DNA of 64,000 nt from Paracoccus sp. M683 (lineage in GTDB: Bacteria; Pseudomonadota; Alphaproteobacteria; Rhodobacterales; Rhodobacteraceae), in the NCBI RefSeq assembly GCF_007096355.1, contig NZ_VKDF01000009.1, forward strand, positions 60,665 through 124,664, written 5' to 3'. The notes under the pieces are model-generated. The model was not told where the DNA came from. It did no database searches and worked only from the letters and a program-made list of their open reading frames with translations. Position 1 is the stretch's first letter. Every line of letters starts with the position of its first letter. Made by a program: the position numbers and the translations under genes. Of this stretch, positions 27,015 through 35,630 are shown one piece after another.

Positions 27015-28280
27015 CTAATGTGCGACGCCGGCGGCGACGGATTCGTCGATAAACCGCCCTTCACGAAAGCGATTCAGGCCAAATTCCGCCGATAGCGGCC
27101 CCGGCCGGCCATTGGCGATCAGATCGGCCATCGCCCAGCCAGATCCGGGAATCGCCTTGAACCCGCCCGTGCCCCAACCGCAATTGACGAAAATGCCGCC
27201 GACCGGCGTGGTCGACAGGATCGGCGAGCGGTCCCCGGTCATATCGACGATGCCGCCCCATTGGCGCAGCATCTTCAGCCGCGACAGCATCGGAAAGGTT
27301 TCGACCAGCGCGCGGACGGTTTCCTCGACATGGTGCCAGCTGCCGCGTTGCGTGAAATTGTTGAACCCGTCAGTGCCGCCGCCGATGACCATTTCGCCCT
27401 TGTCCGACTGCGACAGATAGCCGTGGACGGTATTGGCCATGATCACGACATCAAGGCAGGGTTTGATCGGTTCGCTGACCAGCGCTTGCAGGGCCACGCT
27501 TTCGATGGGCAGCCGGAAACCCGCCATCTCGGCCAGCTGACTGGAATGCCCGGCCACCACCAAAGTCAGCTTGTCACAGCCGATCCGCCCCTTCGAGGTG
27601 TTCACGGCGCGGACCTGGCCGGCCTGGGTCTCGATCCCCGTCACCTCGCAATTCTGGATGATGTGCATGCCCATGTCGGAACAGGCCCGCGCATAGCCCC
27701 AGGCCACCGCGTCATGCCTCGCGGTGCCGCCGCGCGCCTGATAAAGCCCCCCCAGCACCGGATAGCGCGGGCCGTCGATATTGATGATCGGGGCCAGTTC
27801 CTTGACCCGCTTTGCGTCGATCCATTCGGTCGCCACGCCTTGCAGGTGGTTGGCGTGGACCGTGCGCTTGTAACCGCGAATCTCGTGTTCGGTCTGGGCC
27901 AGCATGATCAGCCCGCGCGGGCTGAACATCACGTTATAGTTCAGATCCTGCGACAGGTTTTCGTAAAGCTTCAGCGCCTTGTCATAGATCGCGGCCGAGG
28001 CGTCTTGCAGATAATTGCTGCGGATGATGGTGGTGTTGCGCCCGGTATTGCCGCCGCCCAGCCAGCCCTTTTCGATCACCGCCACATCGGTGATGCCGAA
28101 ATTCTTGCCCAGGTAATAGGCCGTGGCCAGCCCGTGCCCCCCCGCGCCCACGATGATGACCTGATAGCGGTCGCGCGGCTCGGGGCTGGCCCAGGCCCGG
28201 TTCCAGCCCGTGTGGTTCCGCATCGCCTCGCGCGCGATGGCAAAGACCGAGTATCGACCGGATCGTGCTGGCGTCGGCAT
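27015..28280 (-). CDS. soxB: Sarcosine oxidase subunit beta
   Basis: Catalytic subunit of heterotetrameric sarcosine oxidase, with covalently bound FMN and FAD, 421 aa. The dinucleotide fold VIIVGAGGHGLATAYYLGKNFGI is followed by EKGWLGGGNTGRNTTIIRS and CGWGTGGFKAIPGSG. ATG 28280 gives the family's usual N-terminus (MPTPARSGRYS). It is separated from soxD by the TfoX-like and Ala-Pro genes and an extragenic element, so soxB and soxDAG may be separate transcripts. Folate-cycle genes often seen nearby in other bacteria are absent here. Confidence 0.95.
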   Translation of the reverse strand: MPTPARSGRYSVFAIAREAMRNHTGWNRAWASPEPRDRYQVIIVGAGGHGLATAYYLGKNFGITDVAVIEKGWLGGGNTGRNTTIIRSNYLQDASAAIYDKALKLYENLSQDLNYNVMFSPRGLIMLAQTEHEIRGYKRTVHANHLQGVATEWIDAKRVKELAPIINIDGPRYPVLGGLYQARGGTARHDAVAWGYARACSDMGMHIIQNCEVTGIETQAGQVRAVNTSKGRIGCDKLTLVVAGHSSQLAEMAGFRLPIESVALQALVSEPIKPCLDVVIMANTVHGYLSQSDKGEMVIGGGTDGFNNFTQRGSWHHVEETVRALVETFPMLSRLKMLRQWGGIVDMTGDRSPILSTTPVGGIFVNCGWGTGGFKAIPGSGWAMADLIANGRPGPLSAEFGLNRFREGRFIDESVAAGVAH

Positions 28281-28459
28281 GGCGCATCCCCTTTGCATCC
28301 TCGCCAACCAGCATTGCCCGCTGATTGGTGCAGGCTCAAGACTCGATGCGTCACATCGGCGCGAAATGCGACAACCCATCGCGGGCTTGTCAGCCGCTTG
28401 GGGCTTTTGCACGAGGGCCAAAACGGGTAGGCAGTACGGGGCTGGATGAAAGGGCGCGA

Positions 28460-29704
28460 ATGCTGTTCTGGGTGATCTCCGCGGCGATGCTGGTTGTGGT
28501 GGCGGCGGCAATTCTGGCGCCAATCCTGCGTGCGCGGGCGACAGCGCAGGACTTGGCGCCCGCGGCGGCCTTTGACCTTCAGGTCTATCGCGACCAGTTG
28601 CGCGAGGTCGATCGCGACCTGCAACGCGGCGTGATCGCGGCCGAGGATGCCGACCGGCTGCGGCGCGAGATCGGGCGCAAGGTGCTGGATGCCGACCGCC
28701 GCATGACCGAGGCCGCGCCCGCGGGTCGCGCCGGGGTGGCTTGGGCGGGTGCGGCCGTCGTTCTGGCCGCGTTGCTGGGCGGGGCGCTGTGGCTGTATCA
28801 GCGCGAGGGCGTACCCGGCATGCCCGACCTGCCGCTGGCGGAACGCATCGCCGCAGCCGAGGCCGCCTATCGCAGCCGCCCCAGCCAGGCCGAGGCCGCA
28901 GCCGCCGCGCCGGCCCCGCAGCGCGGCGAGATCGACCCCGACTACGCCGCCCTGATCGAGGAATTGCGCGCCGCCGTGGCGACGACGCCCGATGATCCGC
29001 AAGGCCTGGCCCTGCTGGCGCTGCACGAATCGCGCCTGGGCAATCTTGACGCGGCCATTGCGGCGCAGCGGAATCTGATCGAGGTCAGGGGCGCGGCTGC
29101 CACGGTCGAGGATCACACCATGCTGGCCGGGCTTATGACCGAGGCCGCAGGAGGGCTGATCACCCCCGAGGCCGAGGCCGAACTGGCCCGCGCACTGGAT
29201 CTGAACCCCCGGTATCCGCAGGCGCGCTATATGCTGGGGCTGTTGCAGGTGCAGAACGGCCGGCCCGACCGGGCCTTTCCGCTGTGGCGCGACCTGTTGG
29301 CCGAAGGGCCGCCCGATGCCCCCTGGGCCGCGCCGATCCGCGCGACGATACAGGAACTGGCCTGGCTGGCCGGGCAGCCCGACTATGTGCCCCCCGAGTT
29401 CACCACGACGGCAATGCCCGCCCTGCCCGGCCCCGACGCCGATGCCTTGGCCGCAGCGGAAGAGATGACCCCTGAAGAACGCCAGCAGATGATCGAGGGG
29501 ATGGTGGCCCAGCTTGAATCGCGGATGGCCGATCAGGGCGGATCGCCCGAGGAATGGGCGCGGCTGATCAGCTCGCACGCGATGCTGGGCAATACCGATC
29601 ATGCGCGCAATCTCTGGTCCGAGGCCCAGACCCGCTTTGCCTCTCAGCCCGAAGCGCTGGCGATCGTCCGTGCAGGTGCCGAACAGGGCGGGCTGACTGA
29701 ATGA
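28460..29704 (+). CDS. ccmI: Cytochrome c-type biogenesis protein CcmI
   Basis: Membrane-bound TPR protein that presents apocytochrome c to the haem-ligation complex in System I, 414 aa. It has an N-terminal membrane helix (LFWVISAAMLVVVAAAILAP), the cytoplasmic leucine-zipper-like loop LQVYRDQLREVDRDLQRGVI, a second helix near residue 100 and a periplasmic TPR domain, as in Rhodobacter CcmI. ATG 28460 follows AGGGCG. Its 3' end overlaps ruvX by 4 bp. Confidence 0.93.
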   Translation: MLFWVISAAMLVVVAAAILAPILRARATAQDLAPAAAFDLQVYRDQLREVDRDLQRGVIAAEDADRLRREIGRKVLDADRRMTEAAPAGRAGVAWAGAAVVLAALLGGALWLYQREGVPGMPDLPLAERIAAAEAAYRSRPSQAEAAAAAPAPQRGEIDPDYAALIEELRAAVATTPDDPQGLALLALHESRLGNLDAAIAAQRNLIEVRGAAATVEDHTMLAGLMTEAAGGLITPEAEAELARALDLNPRYPQARYMLGLLQVQNGRPDRAFPLWRDLLAEGPPDAPWAAPIRATIQELAWLAGQPDYVPPEFTTTAMPALPGPDADALAAAEEMTPEERQQMIEGMVAQLESRMADQGGSPEEWARLISSHAMLGNTDHARNLWSEAQTRFASQPEALAIVRAGAEQGGLTE

Positions 29705-30168
29705 TCCACGAGGACATGGCGGATTTCGCCGACGCCCTGCCCCGCGCAGGCGGCCTGGTGGGGCTGGATCTGGGCACCAAGACCATCGGCGTCGCGGTCA
29801 GTGATGGGTTGCGCCAGGTCGCCTCGCCGCTGCTGGTGATCAAGCGGGCGAAATTCACGGCAGACGCGCAGGCGCTGCTGGCGATCATCGCGGATCGCGG
29901 GCTGTCCGGCATCGTTCTGGGCCTGCCCCGCAACATGGATGGCAGCGAAGGGCCGCGCGCCCAATCGACCCGCGCATTCGCACGTAACCTGACGCGGTTG
30001 ACCGATCTGCCGATCAGCTTCTGGGATGAACGCCTGTCCACCGTCGCCGCCGAACGCGCCCTGCTGGAGGATGATACATCCCGCCGCCGCCGGACCGAGG
30101 TGATCGACCAGGTAGCGGCAGGCTATATCCTGCAAGGCGCACTGGACCGGCTGCGCCATCTGGGCTGA
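29701..30168 (+). CDS. ruvX: Holliday junction resolvase RuvX (YqgF)
   Basis: RNase H-fold nuclease homologue of YqgF/RuvX, 155 aa, implicated in 16S rRNA 5' maturation or Holliday junction processing. LVGLDLGTKTIGVAVSDG holds the first acidic residue, VLGLPRNMDGSEGPRAQ and WDERLSTVAAERALLE the conserved family loops. It overlaps ccmI by 4 bp, an arrangement I associate with Rhodobacteraceae. Confidence 0.92.
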   Translation: MIHEDMADFADALPRAGGLVGLDLGTKTIGVAVSDGLRQVASPLLVIKRAKFTADAQALLAIIADRGLSGIVLGLPRNMDGSEGPRAQSTRAFARNLTRLTDLPISFWDERLSTVAAERALLEDDTSRRRRTEVIDQVAAGYILQGALDRLRHLG

Positions 30169-30180
30169 ACCGCCGCCCGG

Positions 30181-30792
30181 CTATTGGGGCGGCGGCGCGA
30201 TGGTCAGGCGGACGGCGCCATACCAGTCGGCGGCGGCGCGAATGGTGGCATCGTCCAACCCTTCGGCAATGGGCTGCATGATCTCGCTGATCCGCTTGCC
30301 CGACCGAAAGGCCTTTAGCTGCGTGTCGATATAGATGTTGGTTTCCGCCGCCAGATTCGGCGCATCGGGAACCAGCGCAATACCGTCGGCACCATGGCAG
30401 GCGGTACAGGTCTCGGGGGCGGCAGCGGGGTCGGCGGGCAGCTCGGCCGTGACCTGCTGGGCCGAATACCAGGCGGAAAGGTCGGCGATCTGCTGATCGG
30501 TCAGATTGGCCGCCACAACCGTCATCATCTCGTGCTCGCGCCGGCCCTCGCGGAAATCGGTCAGCTGACGGGCCAGATAGCCCGCAGGCTCGCCGCCGAT
30601 ATGGGGCGCAATCGGGATCCTGGCATAGCCGTCGACCCCGTGACAGGTGCGGCACTGCCCGGCCAGCGCCTGCCCCGCCGCCGGATCGCCCGCCAGCGCC
30701 TCGGCCGGCGCCGGCTGCTGCGCATCGGCCCGGAAACCGGACCCGGCGCCCACCAGGACGCCGAGACCGAGGGCAAGGATCAGCGCCCTCAT
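30181..30792 (-). CDS. Dihaem c-type cytochrome (c4-like)
   Basis: Periplasmic electron carrier of 203 aa with signal peptide and two haem c motifs, CRTCH and CTACH, in tandem class I domains. Each domain has a candidate distal Met (EMMTVV and EIMQPI). It overlaps the sorbosone-dehydrogenase-like gene by 4 bp and is the last gene of the operon, so it is probably the electron acceptor of the GMC or beta-propeller dehydrogenase encoded upstream. Haem attachment would depend on the Ccm system, for which ccmI lies next door. Confidence 0.9.
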   Translation of the reverse strand: MRALILALGLGVLVGAGSGFRADAQQPAPAEALAGDPAAGQALAGQCRTCHGVDGYARIPIAPHIGGEPAGYLARQLTDFREGRREHEMMTVVAANLTDQQIADLSAWYSAQQVTAELPADPAAAPETCTACHGADGIALVPDAPNLAAETNIYIDTQLKAFRSGKRISEIMQPIAEGLDDATIRAAADWYGAVRLTIAPPPQ

Positions 30793-32051
30793 TCCGCGCT
30801 GTAGCTGATGCGATACAGCGCCCCAACCAGATCGTCAGAGACCAGCAAAGACCCGTCGCGCAGCTGCGCCACATCGACAGGGCGGCCCAGATATTCGCCA
30901 TTCTCGTCGATCCAGCCCTCGGCAAATGGCTCGGCCGTGGCGGTGCCATCCTCGGCGATGGTGGTGACCATGACCCGCGCACCGACCGGGGTGGTGCGGT
31001 TCCATGACCCATGCTGAGCGCTGAAGATCGCCCCTTTGTAACGGTCGGGGAACATGTTCCCGTCATAGAAGGTCAGGCCCAGATCGGCGGCATGGGCCGT
31101 CATTTCGACCGCCGGCATCACCACATCGGCGGGCACCTCGGCATCGGCATATTCGTTGGTGCGCACCTCGCCGCCACCATACCAGGGAAAGCCGAAATTC
31201 TGCCCGGCAGCGGTCTGGTGGTTCAGTTCGCCCGGCGGGATGTCATCGCCCATGCCATCGACCTGATTGTCGGTGAACCACAGATCCCCGGTGTTGGGAT
31301 CAAAGGCATGCCCGACCGAGTTGCGGATACCACTGGTGAAAACCTCGCGTCCGGTGCCATCGGTTTTCATGCGGATGATGCCACCGATCCCCTGCGGGCC
31401 ATACAGGTCCAGCTTTTCAGGAGCAGGCACGTTGAAGGGCTGGCCAAGCGAGATATAGATCATGCCATCCGGCCCGATCTTGCAGACCCGCGCGGTGTGG
31501 TTGAAGCTTTCTTCCTCGACCGGGATCAACTGCCCCTTTGGCACCAGATTGAAGGCAGCGACATCGGGGCTTTCATAGAAAAATTCGGCCGCCGGGAACA
31601 GCAGGACGCGGTTCTGTTCGGCGATATAAAGAAATCCATCGGGCGAGAAACACGGCCCGTTCGGGATCGAGAAGGTCAGCGAGGGCGCGAAATCCTTGAC
31701 CTCGTCGGCCACCCGGTCCTTGTTGCGATCCGTCACCGCCCAGACCTTGTCCTTGCGGGTGCCGACAAAGGTGACGATCCCCTGCGGCCCCACTGCCATG
31801 TGGCGGGCATCGGGGACAACGGCATAAAGTTCGATCTTGAAGCCATCCGGCAGGGTGATGCGTTCCAGGTTGCGCTTGATCCCCTCGGCGAAATCGCCGC
31901 CCTGTTCGATCACGGTAAATTCGGTCGTGCCGGTGGATTGGAAATTGGACAGCTTTTCCAGATTTTCAGGCACCTGCGTATCCTGCGCGGCCGCCGCCGA
32001 CAGGCCCAGACCAACCGCCCCGGCCACAATCATTGTCACATGGCATTTCAT
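30789..32051 (-). CDS. Sorbosone dehydrogenase family / soluble aldose dehydrogenase-like beta-propeller
   Basis: Exported 420-aa six-bladed propeller of the sorbosone dehydrogenase/YliI (PQQ-type) family, with a signal peptide ending near AAAAQDTQVP. ITLPDGFKIELYAVVPDARHMAVGP is the family's opening blade, and GIRNSVGHAFDP, TDNQVDGMGDDIPPGELNH, HGSWNRTTPVGARV and LGRPVDVAQLRDGSLLVSDD the substrate- and PQQ-side loops. ATG 32051 follows GGAGGAC. The sugar or aldehyde substrate is unknown. It lies between the GMC dehydrogenase and its cytochrome. Confidence 0.85.
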   Translation of the reverse strand: MKCHVTMIVAGAVGLGLSAAAAQDTQVPENLEKLSNFQSTGTTEFTVIEQGGDFAEGIKRNLERITLPDGFKIELYAVVPDARHMAVGPQGIVTFVGTRKDKVWAVTDRNKDRVADEVKDFAPSLTFSIPNGPCFSPDGFLYIAEQNRVLLFPAAEFFYESPDVAAFNLVPKGQLIPVEEESFNHTARVCKIGPDGMIYISLGQPFNVPAPEKLDLYGPQGIGGIIRMKTDGTGREVFTSGIRNSVGHAFDPNTGDLWFTDNQVDGMGDDIPPGELNHQTAAGQNFGFPWYGGGEVRTNEYADAEVPADVVMPAVEMTAHAADLGLTFYDGNMFPDRYKGAIFSAQHGSWNRTTPVGARVMVTTIAEDGTATAEPFAEGWIDENGEYLGRPVDVAQLRDGSLLVSDDLVGALYRISYSAE

Positions 32052-32187
32052 TGGTTCTTGTCCTCCCTGATTGCGGCGCAGGCATGCGCCGCGTGCCGCA
32101 TTCCGGCCCGGCAAGAAGCTGCGGCGCCGGAATACCAAGAATCGGGGCGCGGTGACCCGCCCCGACGACGTTCAATCAATGAGCAGG

Positions 32188-33762
32188 TTACAGATTACCC
32201 GCTGCCAGTTCCTTGGCAATATAATCCGCCTGCCGGATCGCCAGCGCCACAATGGTCAGGGTCGGATTTTCGGCGGCACCGGTGGTGAACTGGCTGCCAT
32301 CGCTGACGAACAGGTTCGGCACCTCATGCGCGCGTCCCCATTTGTCGACCACGCCATCCTCGGGCCGTTCCGACATGCGGTTCGTGCCAAGGTTATGGGT
32401 CGAGGGATAGGGCGGCGTCGGCAAGGTGCGCGTCGCGCCGACCTGCTTATAGATCGCCTGCCCGACCTCATAGGCGTGGTTGCGCATCGCAATGTCGTTC
32501 GGATGGTCGGTGAAGTTCACATTCGCCACCTTCAGCCCGAACTTGTCGGTCGCGTCCGACAGCGTCACCCGGTTGTCGGCCTGCGGCATATCCTCGCCTA
32601 CGATCCACATGCCCGCCATGTTTTCATAGGCATCCAGCGCGGTCGTGAACTCTCTCCCCCAGGCACCGGGATCAAGGAAGGCGGCCATGAAGGGCAGACC
32701 AAGGGCCAGCGTCTCCAACTCATATCCGCCGACAAAGCCGCGTGCGGGGTCGTGTTTGGCCTCGTCGCGGATGATGCCGGCCATGGTCGTGCCGCGCCAC
32801 ATCCGCACCGGCTGTTCAAAGATGCCATAGACCGAGCCAGTCGTGTGCCGCATATAGTTGCGCCCCACCTGACCCGAGCCATTGGCCAGCCCGTCGGGGA
32901 ACATCGTTGAATGCGAGTTCAACAGCAGGCGCGGCGATTCAAAGCTGTTGCCGGCCACGCAGACAACCCGCGCCGCCTGCATCTGCAAGGCACCGTCCTT
33001 GTCGAAATATTCGACCCCGGTGACCTTGCCGGCATCGTCATGCAGGATGCGGGCCGCATGGGCGTTGTCGCGCACCTCAAGATTGCCGGTCGCCTCGCCG
33101 CGCGGAATGTCGGTATAGGCCGAGGACCATTTCGCCCCCCATTTGCAGCCCTGAAAGCAAAAGCCGGTCTGCTGGCAGGACATCCGGTCATCATATTCGA
33201 CGCTGTTGATGGCCATGTTGCCGGTATGCACGTCCTGATAGCCAAGCGCCTTGGCACCTTTTTCGAAGACCTTGTAATTATTGTTGCCCGGCAGTCGCGG
33301 ACGGTCGCCAACGCCCGTCACGCCCAGCTTTGCCTCGGCCAGGTCATACCACGGCGCCATCTCGGCCCCGTCTATGGGCCAGTCCAGCAGGTTTGCGCCC
33401 TCGACCGCGCCATAATTCGTCAGCGCCTTCCATTCGTGGTCCTGGAACCGCAGGCTGGCCCCGGCCCAGTGGATCGAGGTGCCGCCGACCGCCTTGACGA
33501 TCCAGGCGGGCAGGCCGGAGAAATCCGTGGCCACGCGCCAGTCACCGCTGGTCGTGCGCGGGTCGGTCCAGGCAAGCTGCCCGAAACTGTCCCATTCGTC
33601 GTTGATGTAATCCTCGGGCAGATAGCGCCCGCCGGCTTCCAGTGCCACGACCTTGACGCCCTTCTGCGCCAGTTCATTGGCCAGCACCCCGCCACCCGCG
33701 CCGGTGCCCACGATGACGACAACGCTGTTGTCGGTCAGGTCGAATTTTGCTGCTTCAGCCAT
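32188..33762 (-). CDS. GMC-family FAD dehydrogenase (gluconate 2-dehydrogenase flavoprotein type)
   Basis: Flavin-dependent oxidoreductase of 524 aa. The FAD-binding motif VVIVGTGAGGGVLANELAQKG lies at the N-terminus. Three cysteines in CQQTGFCFQGC resemble the cluster region of membrane-bound GMC dehydrogenases such as FAD-glucose dehydrogenase; an Fe-S hinge is inference. GTNRMSERPEDGVVD...FVSDGSQFTTGAAENPTLTIVALA is the C-terminal signature. It starts 15 bp after the small subunit gene. ATG 33762, with GGAGGG, was preferred to the in-frame TTG. Substrate likely a sugar or polyol. Confidence 0.92.
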   Translation of the reverse strand: MAEAAKFDLTDNSVVVIVGTGAGGGVLANELAQKGVKVVALEAGGRYLPEDYINDEWDSFGQLAWTDPRTTSGDWRVATDFSGLPAWIVKAVGGTSIHWAGASLRFQDHEWKALTNYGAVEGANLLDWPIDGAEMAPWYDLAEAKLGVTGVGDRPRLPGNNNYKVFEKGAKALGYQDVHTGNMAINSVEYDDRMSCQQTGFCFQGCKWGAKWSSAYTDIPRGEATGNLEVRDNAHAARILHDDAGKVTGVEYFDKDGALQMQAARVVCVAGNSFESPRLLLNSHSTMFPDGLANGSGQVGRNYMRHTTGSVYGIFEQPVRMWRGTTMAGIIRDEAKHDPARGFVGGYELETLALGLPFMAAFLDPGAWGREFTTALDAYENMAGMWIVGEDMPQADNRVTLSDATDKFGLKVANVNFTDHPNDIAMRNHAYEVGQAIYKQVGATRTLPTPPYPSTHNLGTNRMSERPEDGVVDKWGRAHEVPNLFVSDGSQFTTGAAENPTLTIVALAIRQADYIAKELAAGNL

Positions 33763-33777
33763 GATCAAGCCCTCCCT

Positions 33778-34299
33778 CTACAGCCAGTCGATGTCGTCGA
33801 AACCACGGTTGATATAGCCGCCCTGCGAGAAGGATTCGCCCTCGTATCCGAAGATCGGCCAGACCTCTTTCTGGTTATACAGCCCGGTCACAAGGCCGCC
33901 GCGCACCGTCTGGAAAAACGGCGAATCCTCAATGCTGCGCAGGATGGCGGCACGATCAGCCTCCCATCCGGCCGAGATGTAATCGTCGAAACCGGCCGCC
34001 TTGGCGGCGGTGTCCAGCGCGGCGACGCCCTCGGCCACGGCGGCCTTCTGGTCCTCGCTGTCATAGCCCTTGACCGCGATGGCATAGAAACGGTCGCCGA
34101 CCCGGTCATGCGGATAGATGTCACGCGCCATCTGCAACAGCGTGGCCATCTCGTGTTCACTGATCGTGGTCACCTCGACCGCCCAGGCCGCGTCAGGCGC
34201 GGCGATAAAGCCCGCACCCGCCACGGCCAGCGCACCTGCCGCCGCGGCGCGCGACAGCAAGGCGCGTCGGGTCAGCCCCTGCTTGGAAAGTTGGTTCAT
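33778..34299 (-). CDS. Gluconate 2-dehydrogenase subunit 3-like (gamma) Tat protein
   Basis: A 173-aa small subunit with a twin-arginine signal (LTRRALLSRAAAAGALAVAGAGF). Such subunits escort folded GMC flavoproteins across the membrane by Tat. ARDIYPHDRVGDRFYAIAVKGYD matches the gluconate 2-dehydrogenase subunit 3 family. It lies just upstream of the GMC gene, as expected. Confidence 0.88.
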   Translation of the reverse strand: MNQLSKQGLTRRALLSRAAAAGALAVAGAGFIAAPDAAWAVEVTTISEHEMATLLQMARDIYPHDRVGDRFYAIAVKGYDSEDQKAAVAEGVAALDTAAKAAGFDDYISAGWEADRAAILRSIEDSPFFQTVRGGLVTGLYNQKEVWPIFGYEGESFSQGGYINRGFDDIDWL

Positions 34300-34359
34300 G
34301 TTGAAGTCCTCCCTGATTGGCGGGTTCGCGCGGCCCTCCCCTGCCGCGCGGCCCTCGCG

Positions 34360-34755
34360 TTATTTGAAACGTCCCCCGCGTTGCAGCACCTCGATCTGGT
34401 AGCCATCGGGATCGGCGATGAAGAAGAACCGCGCCACCACCTCGCCCGCAGGCGCGAAATCGACCAGCTTGCGTGGCGTCAGCCCTTCGGCGGTCAGGCG
34501 GGCGTGCAGGGCGTCGACATCATCGACCGAAACCGCAATATGGCCATAGCCGTCGCCCAGATCGTAAGGCTGGGCCCGGCCCTTGTTCACGGTCAGTTCA
34601 AGTTCGGCCTCTGCCTCGGCATTCGACAGGTAGATCAGCGTGAAATCGGGAAAATCCATACGGTCGGCCACCTGGAACCCGAAGGCCCGGCGATAGAACT
34701 CAACCGAGCGTGCCTCGTCCAGCACACGGATCATCGAGTGGATATATTTTGCCAT
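34360..34755 (-). CDS. VOC/glyoxalase-family protein (lactoylglutathione lyase-like)
   Basis: A 131-aa single vicinal-oxygen-chelate protein resembling glyoxalase I. HSMIRVLDEARSVEFYRRAFG, GHIAVSVDDVDAL and FFFIADPDGYQIEVLQ align with the metal-binding paired beta-alpha-beta-beta-beta modules. It is the first gene of the dehydrogenase operon. A role in detoxifying reactive carbonyl by-products of sugar oxidation is a reasonable inference. A dyad lies 58-75 bp upstream of its start. Confidence 0.85.
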   Translation of the reverse strand: MAKYIHSMIRVLDEARSVEFYRRAFGFQVADRMDFPDFTLIYLSNAEAEAELELTVNKGRAQPYDLGDGYGHIAVSVDDVDALHARLTAEGLTPRKLVDFAPAGEVVARFFFIADPDGYQIEVLQRGGRFK

Positions 34756-34812
34756 GCGGCATCCCTTTCATCCTTGTCAGATTCAAGGCTAGGGGATGGG
34801 CGCGCGCCGCGG

Positions 34813-34830
34813 GTAGTAGCGGGTTACTAC
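34813..34830 (-). promoter_or_regulatory. Perfect dyad GTAGTA-N6-TACTAC upstream of the dehydrogenase operon
   Basis: An 18-bp dyad with perfect 6-bp arms lies 58-75 bp before the VOC gene start, in the promoter position of the five-gene operon. It would suit a dimeric activator such as a LuxR-type response regulator, but I cannot identify the regulator. Confidence 0.5.
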
Positions 34831-34879
34831 AGCAAGGGAATATGTGGGTGGGGGGCCTGTTCCGGCCCCGGATCGCTGC

Positions 34880-35215
34880 CTAGTCGACCGCGCGGATCAG
34901 CTTTTTTTCCAACACGCGCAGGACCATGGCCAGATCATGCCCGCGCTTCAGGATGCGGCCATCCATGCCGATGACGGCATAGGCACCCTGCGCCGCGCGC
35001 AGCTTGGGGCGCTTCTCGATCCGGTACAGCGGATGTTCGGCGGCATGGCGAAAGACGCTGAACACAGCCACGTCGCGCAGGAAGGACATGGCATAGTCGC
35101 GCCACTCGCCCGCGGCGACCATGCGGCCATAGACTGACAGGATAATGCCCAGCTCGCTTCGGTCAAAGGCGACACGATCCGGGTCGGCGTTAAACGGCGA
35201 AGAGGCATTCATCAT
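34880..35215 (-). CDS. DUF2794 domain protein
   Basis: A 111-aa conserved alphaproteobacterial protein of unknown function. VAFDRSELGIILSVYGRMVAAGEWRDYAMSFLRDVAVFSVFRH, PLYRIEKRPKLRAAQGAYAV and LKRGHDLAMVLRVLEKKL match the DUF2794 family. No signal peptide is present. ATG 35215 is the likely start. It is followed by the VOC gene on the same strand and preceded by a strong terminator. Confidence 0.85.
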   Translation of the reverse strand: MMNASSPFNADPDRVAFDRSELGIILSVYGRMVAAGEWRDYAMSFLRDVAVFSVFRHAAEHPLYRIEKRPKLRAAQGAYAVIGMDGRILKRGHDLAMVLRVLEKKLIRAVD

Positions 35216-35252
35216 GTCAGAATGGTGACACCGCACCCGCGCCAAAGCAATG

Positions 35253-35296
35253 AAAAACCGGCATATCCACGTCTGATGCGGATATGCCGGCTTTTT
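35253..35296. terminator. Bidirectional terminator
   Basis: AAAAACCGGCATATCC pairs with GGATATGCCGGCTTTTT, an 11-bp stem with A and T tracts on opposite sides. It ends the I78 lipoprotein transcript on the minus strand. Confidence 0.85.
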
Positions 35297-35318
35297 GGCA
35301 ATCATCGGCCGGCAGGGA

Positions 35319-35630
35319 TCAGAAACAGCTGACCTTCTCGATCAGGCCGCCGCTGCCATATTCGATGTTCAGCCGATCCTCGCGGTAATCGGCGGTGACG
35401 GCGTCGTCAGGCCCGATGACGCGCGTGCCGATGGGGAATTTCATCGCGTTCAGAACTTCGCGCGGCTGACCGATCAGCCCCTTGTAGCCCGAAGCGCCAC
35501 AGGCATCCGACGGTGCCGGCGGCTGTGGCAGGGGCGCACCGCCGGGGGGCAGCGGTTCACAGGCGGCCAGCGCCAGCATGGCAGCCCCGGCCAGCAGCGG
35601 CAGACCCGGAACCCCGCGCATCAGCCGCAA
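35319..35630 (-). CDS. Peptidase inhibitor I78-family lipoprotein, copy A
   Basis: A 103-aa lipoprotein with lipobox LAAC (Cys24) and a Pro-rich linker. The C-terminal domain (CGASGYKGLIGQPREVL...GTRVIGPDDAVTADYREDRLNIEY...IEKVSCF) matches the I78 family of serine-peptidase inhibitors. Its start overlaps the end of copy B by 10 bp, so the two are co-transcribed and probably arose by duplication. Confidence 0.85.
   Translation of the reverse strand: MRLMRGVPGLPLLAGAAMLALAACEPLPPGGAPLPQPPAPSDACGASGYKGLIGQPREVLNAMKFPIGTRVIGPDDAVTADYREDRLNIEYGSGGLIEKVSCF

Noticed and set aside
30170..30195. CCGCCGCCC / GGGCGGCGG hairpin between ruvX and the cytochrome gene
   Set aside because: A stable stem but no T-tract, and it overlaps the stop of the cytochrome gene; may be chance in GC-rich DNA.
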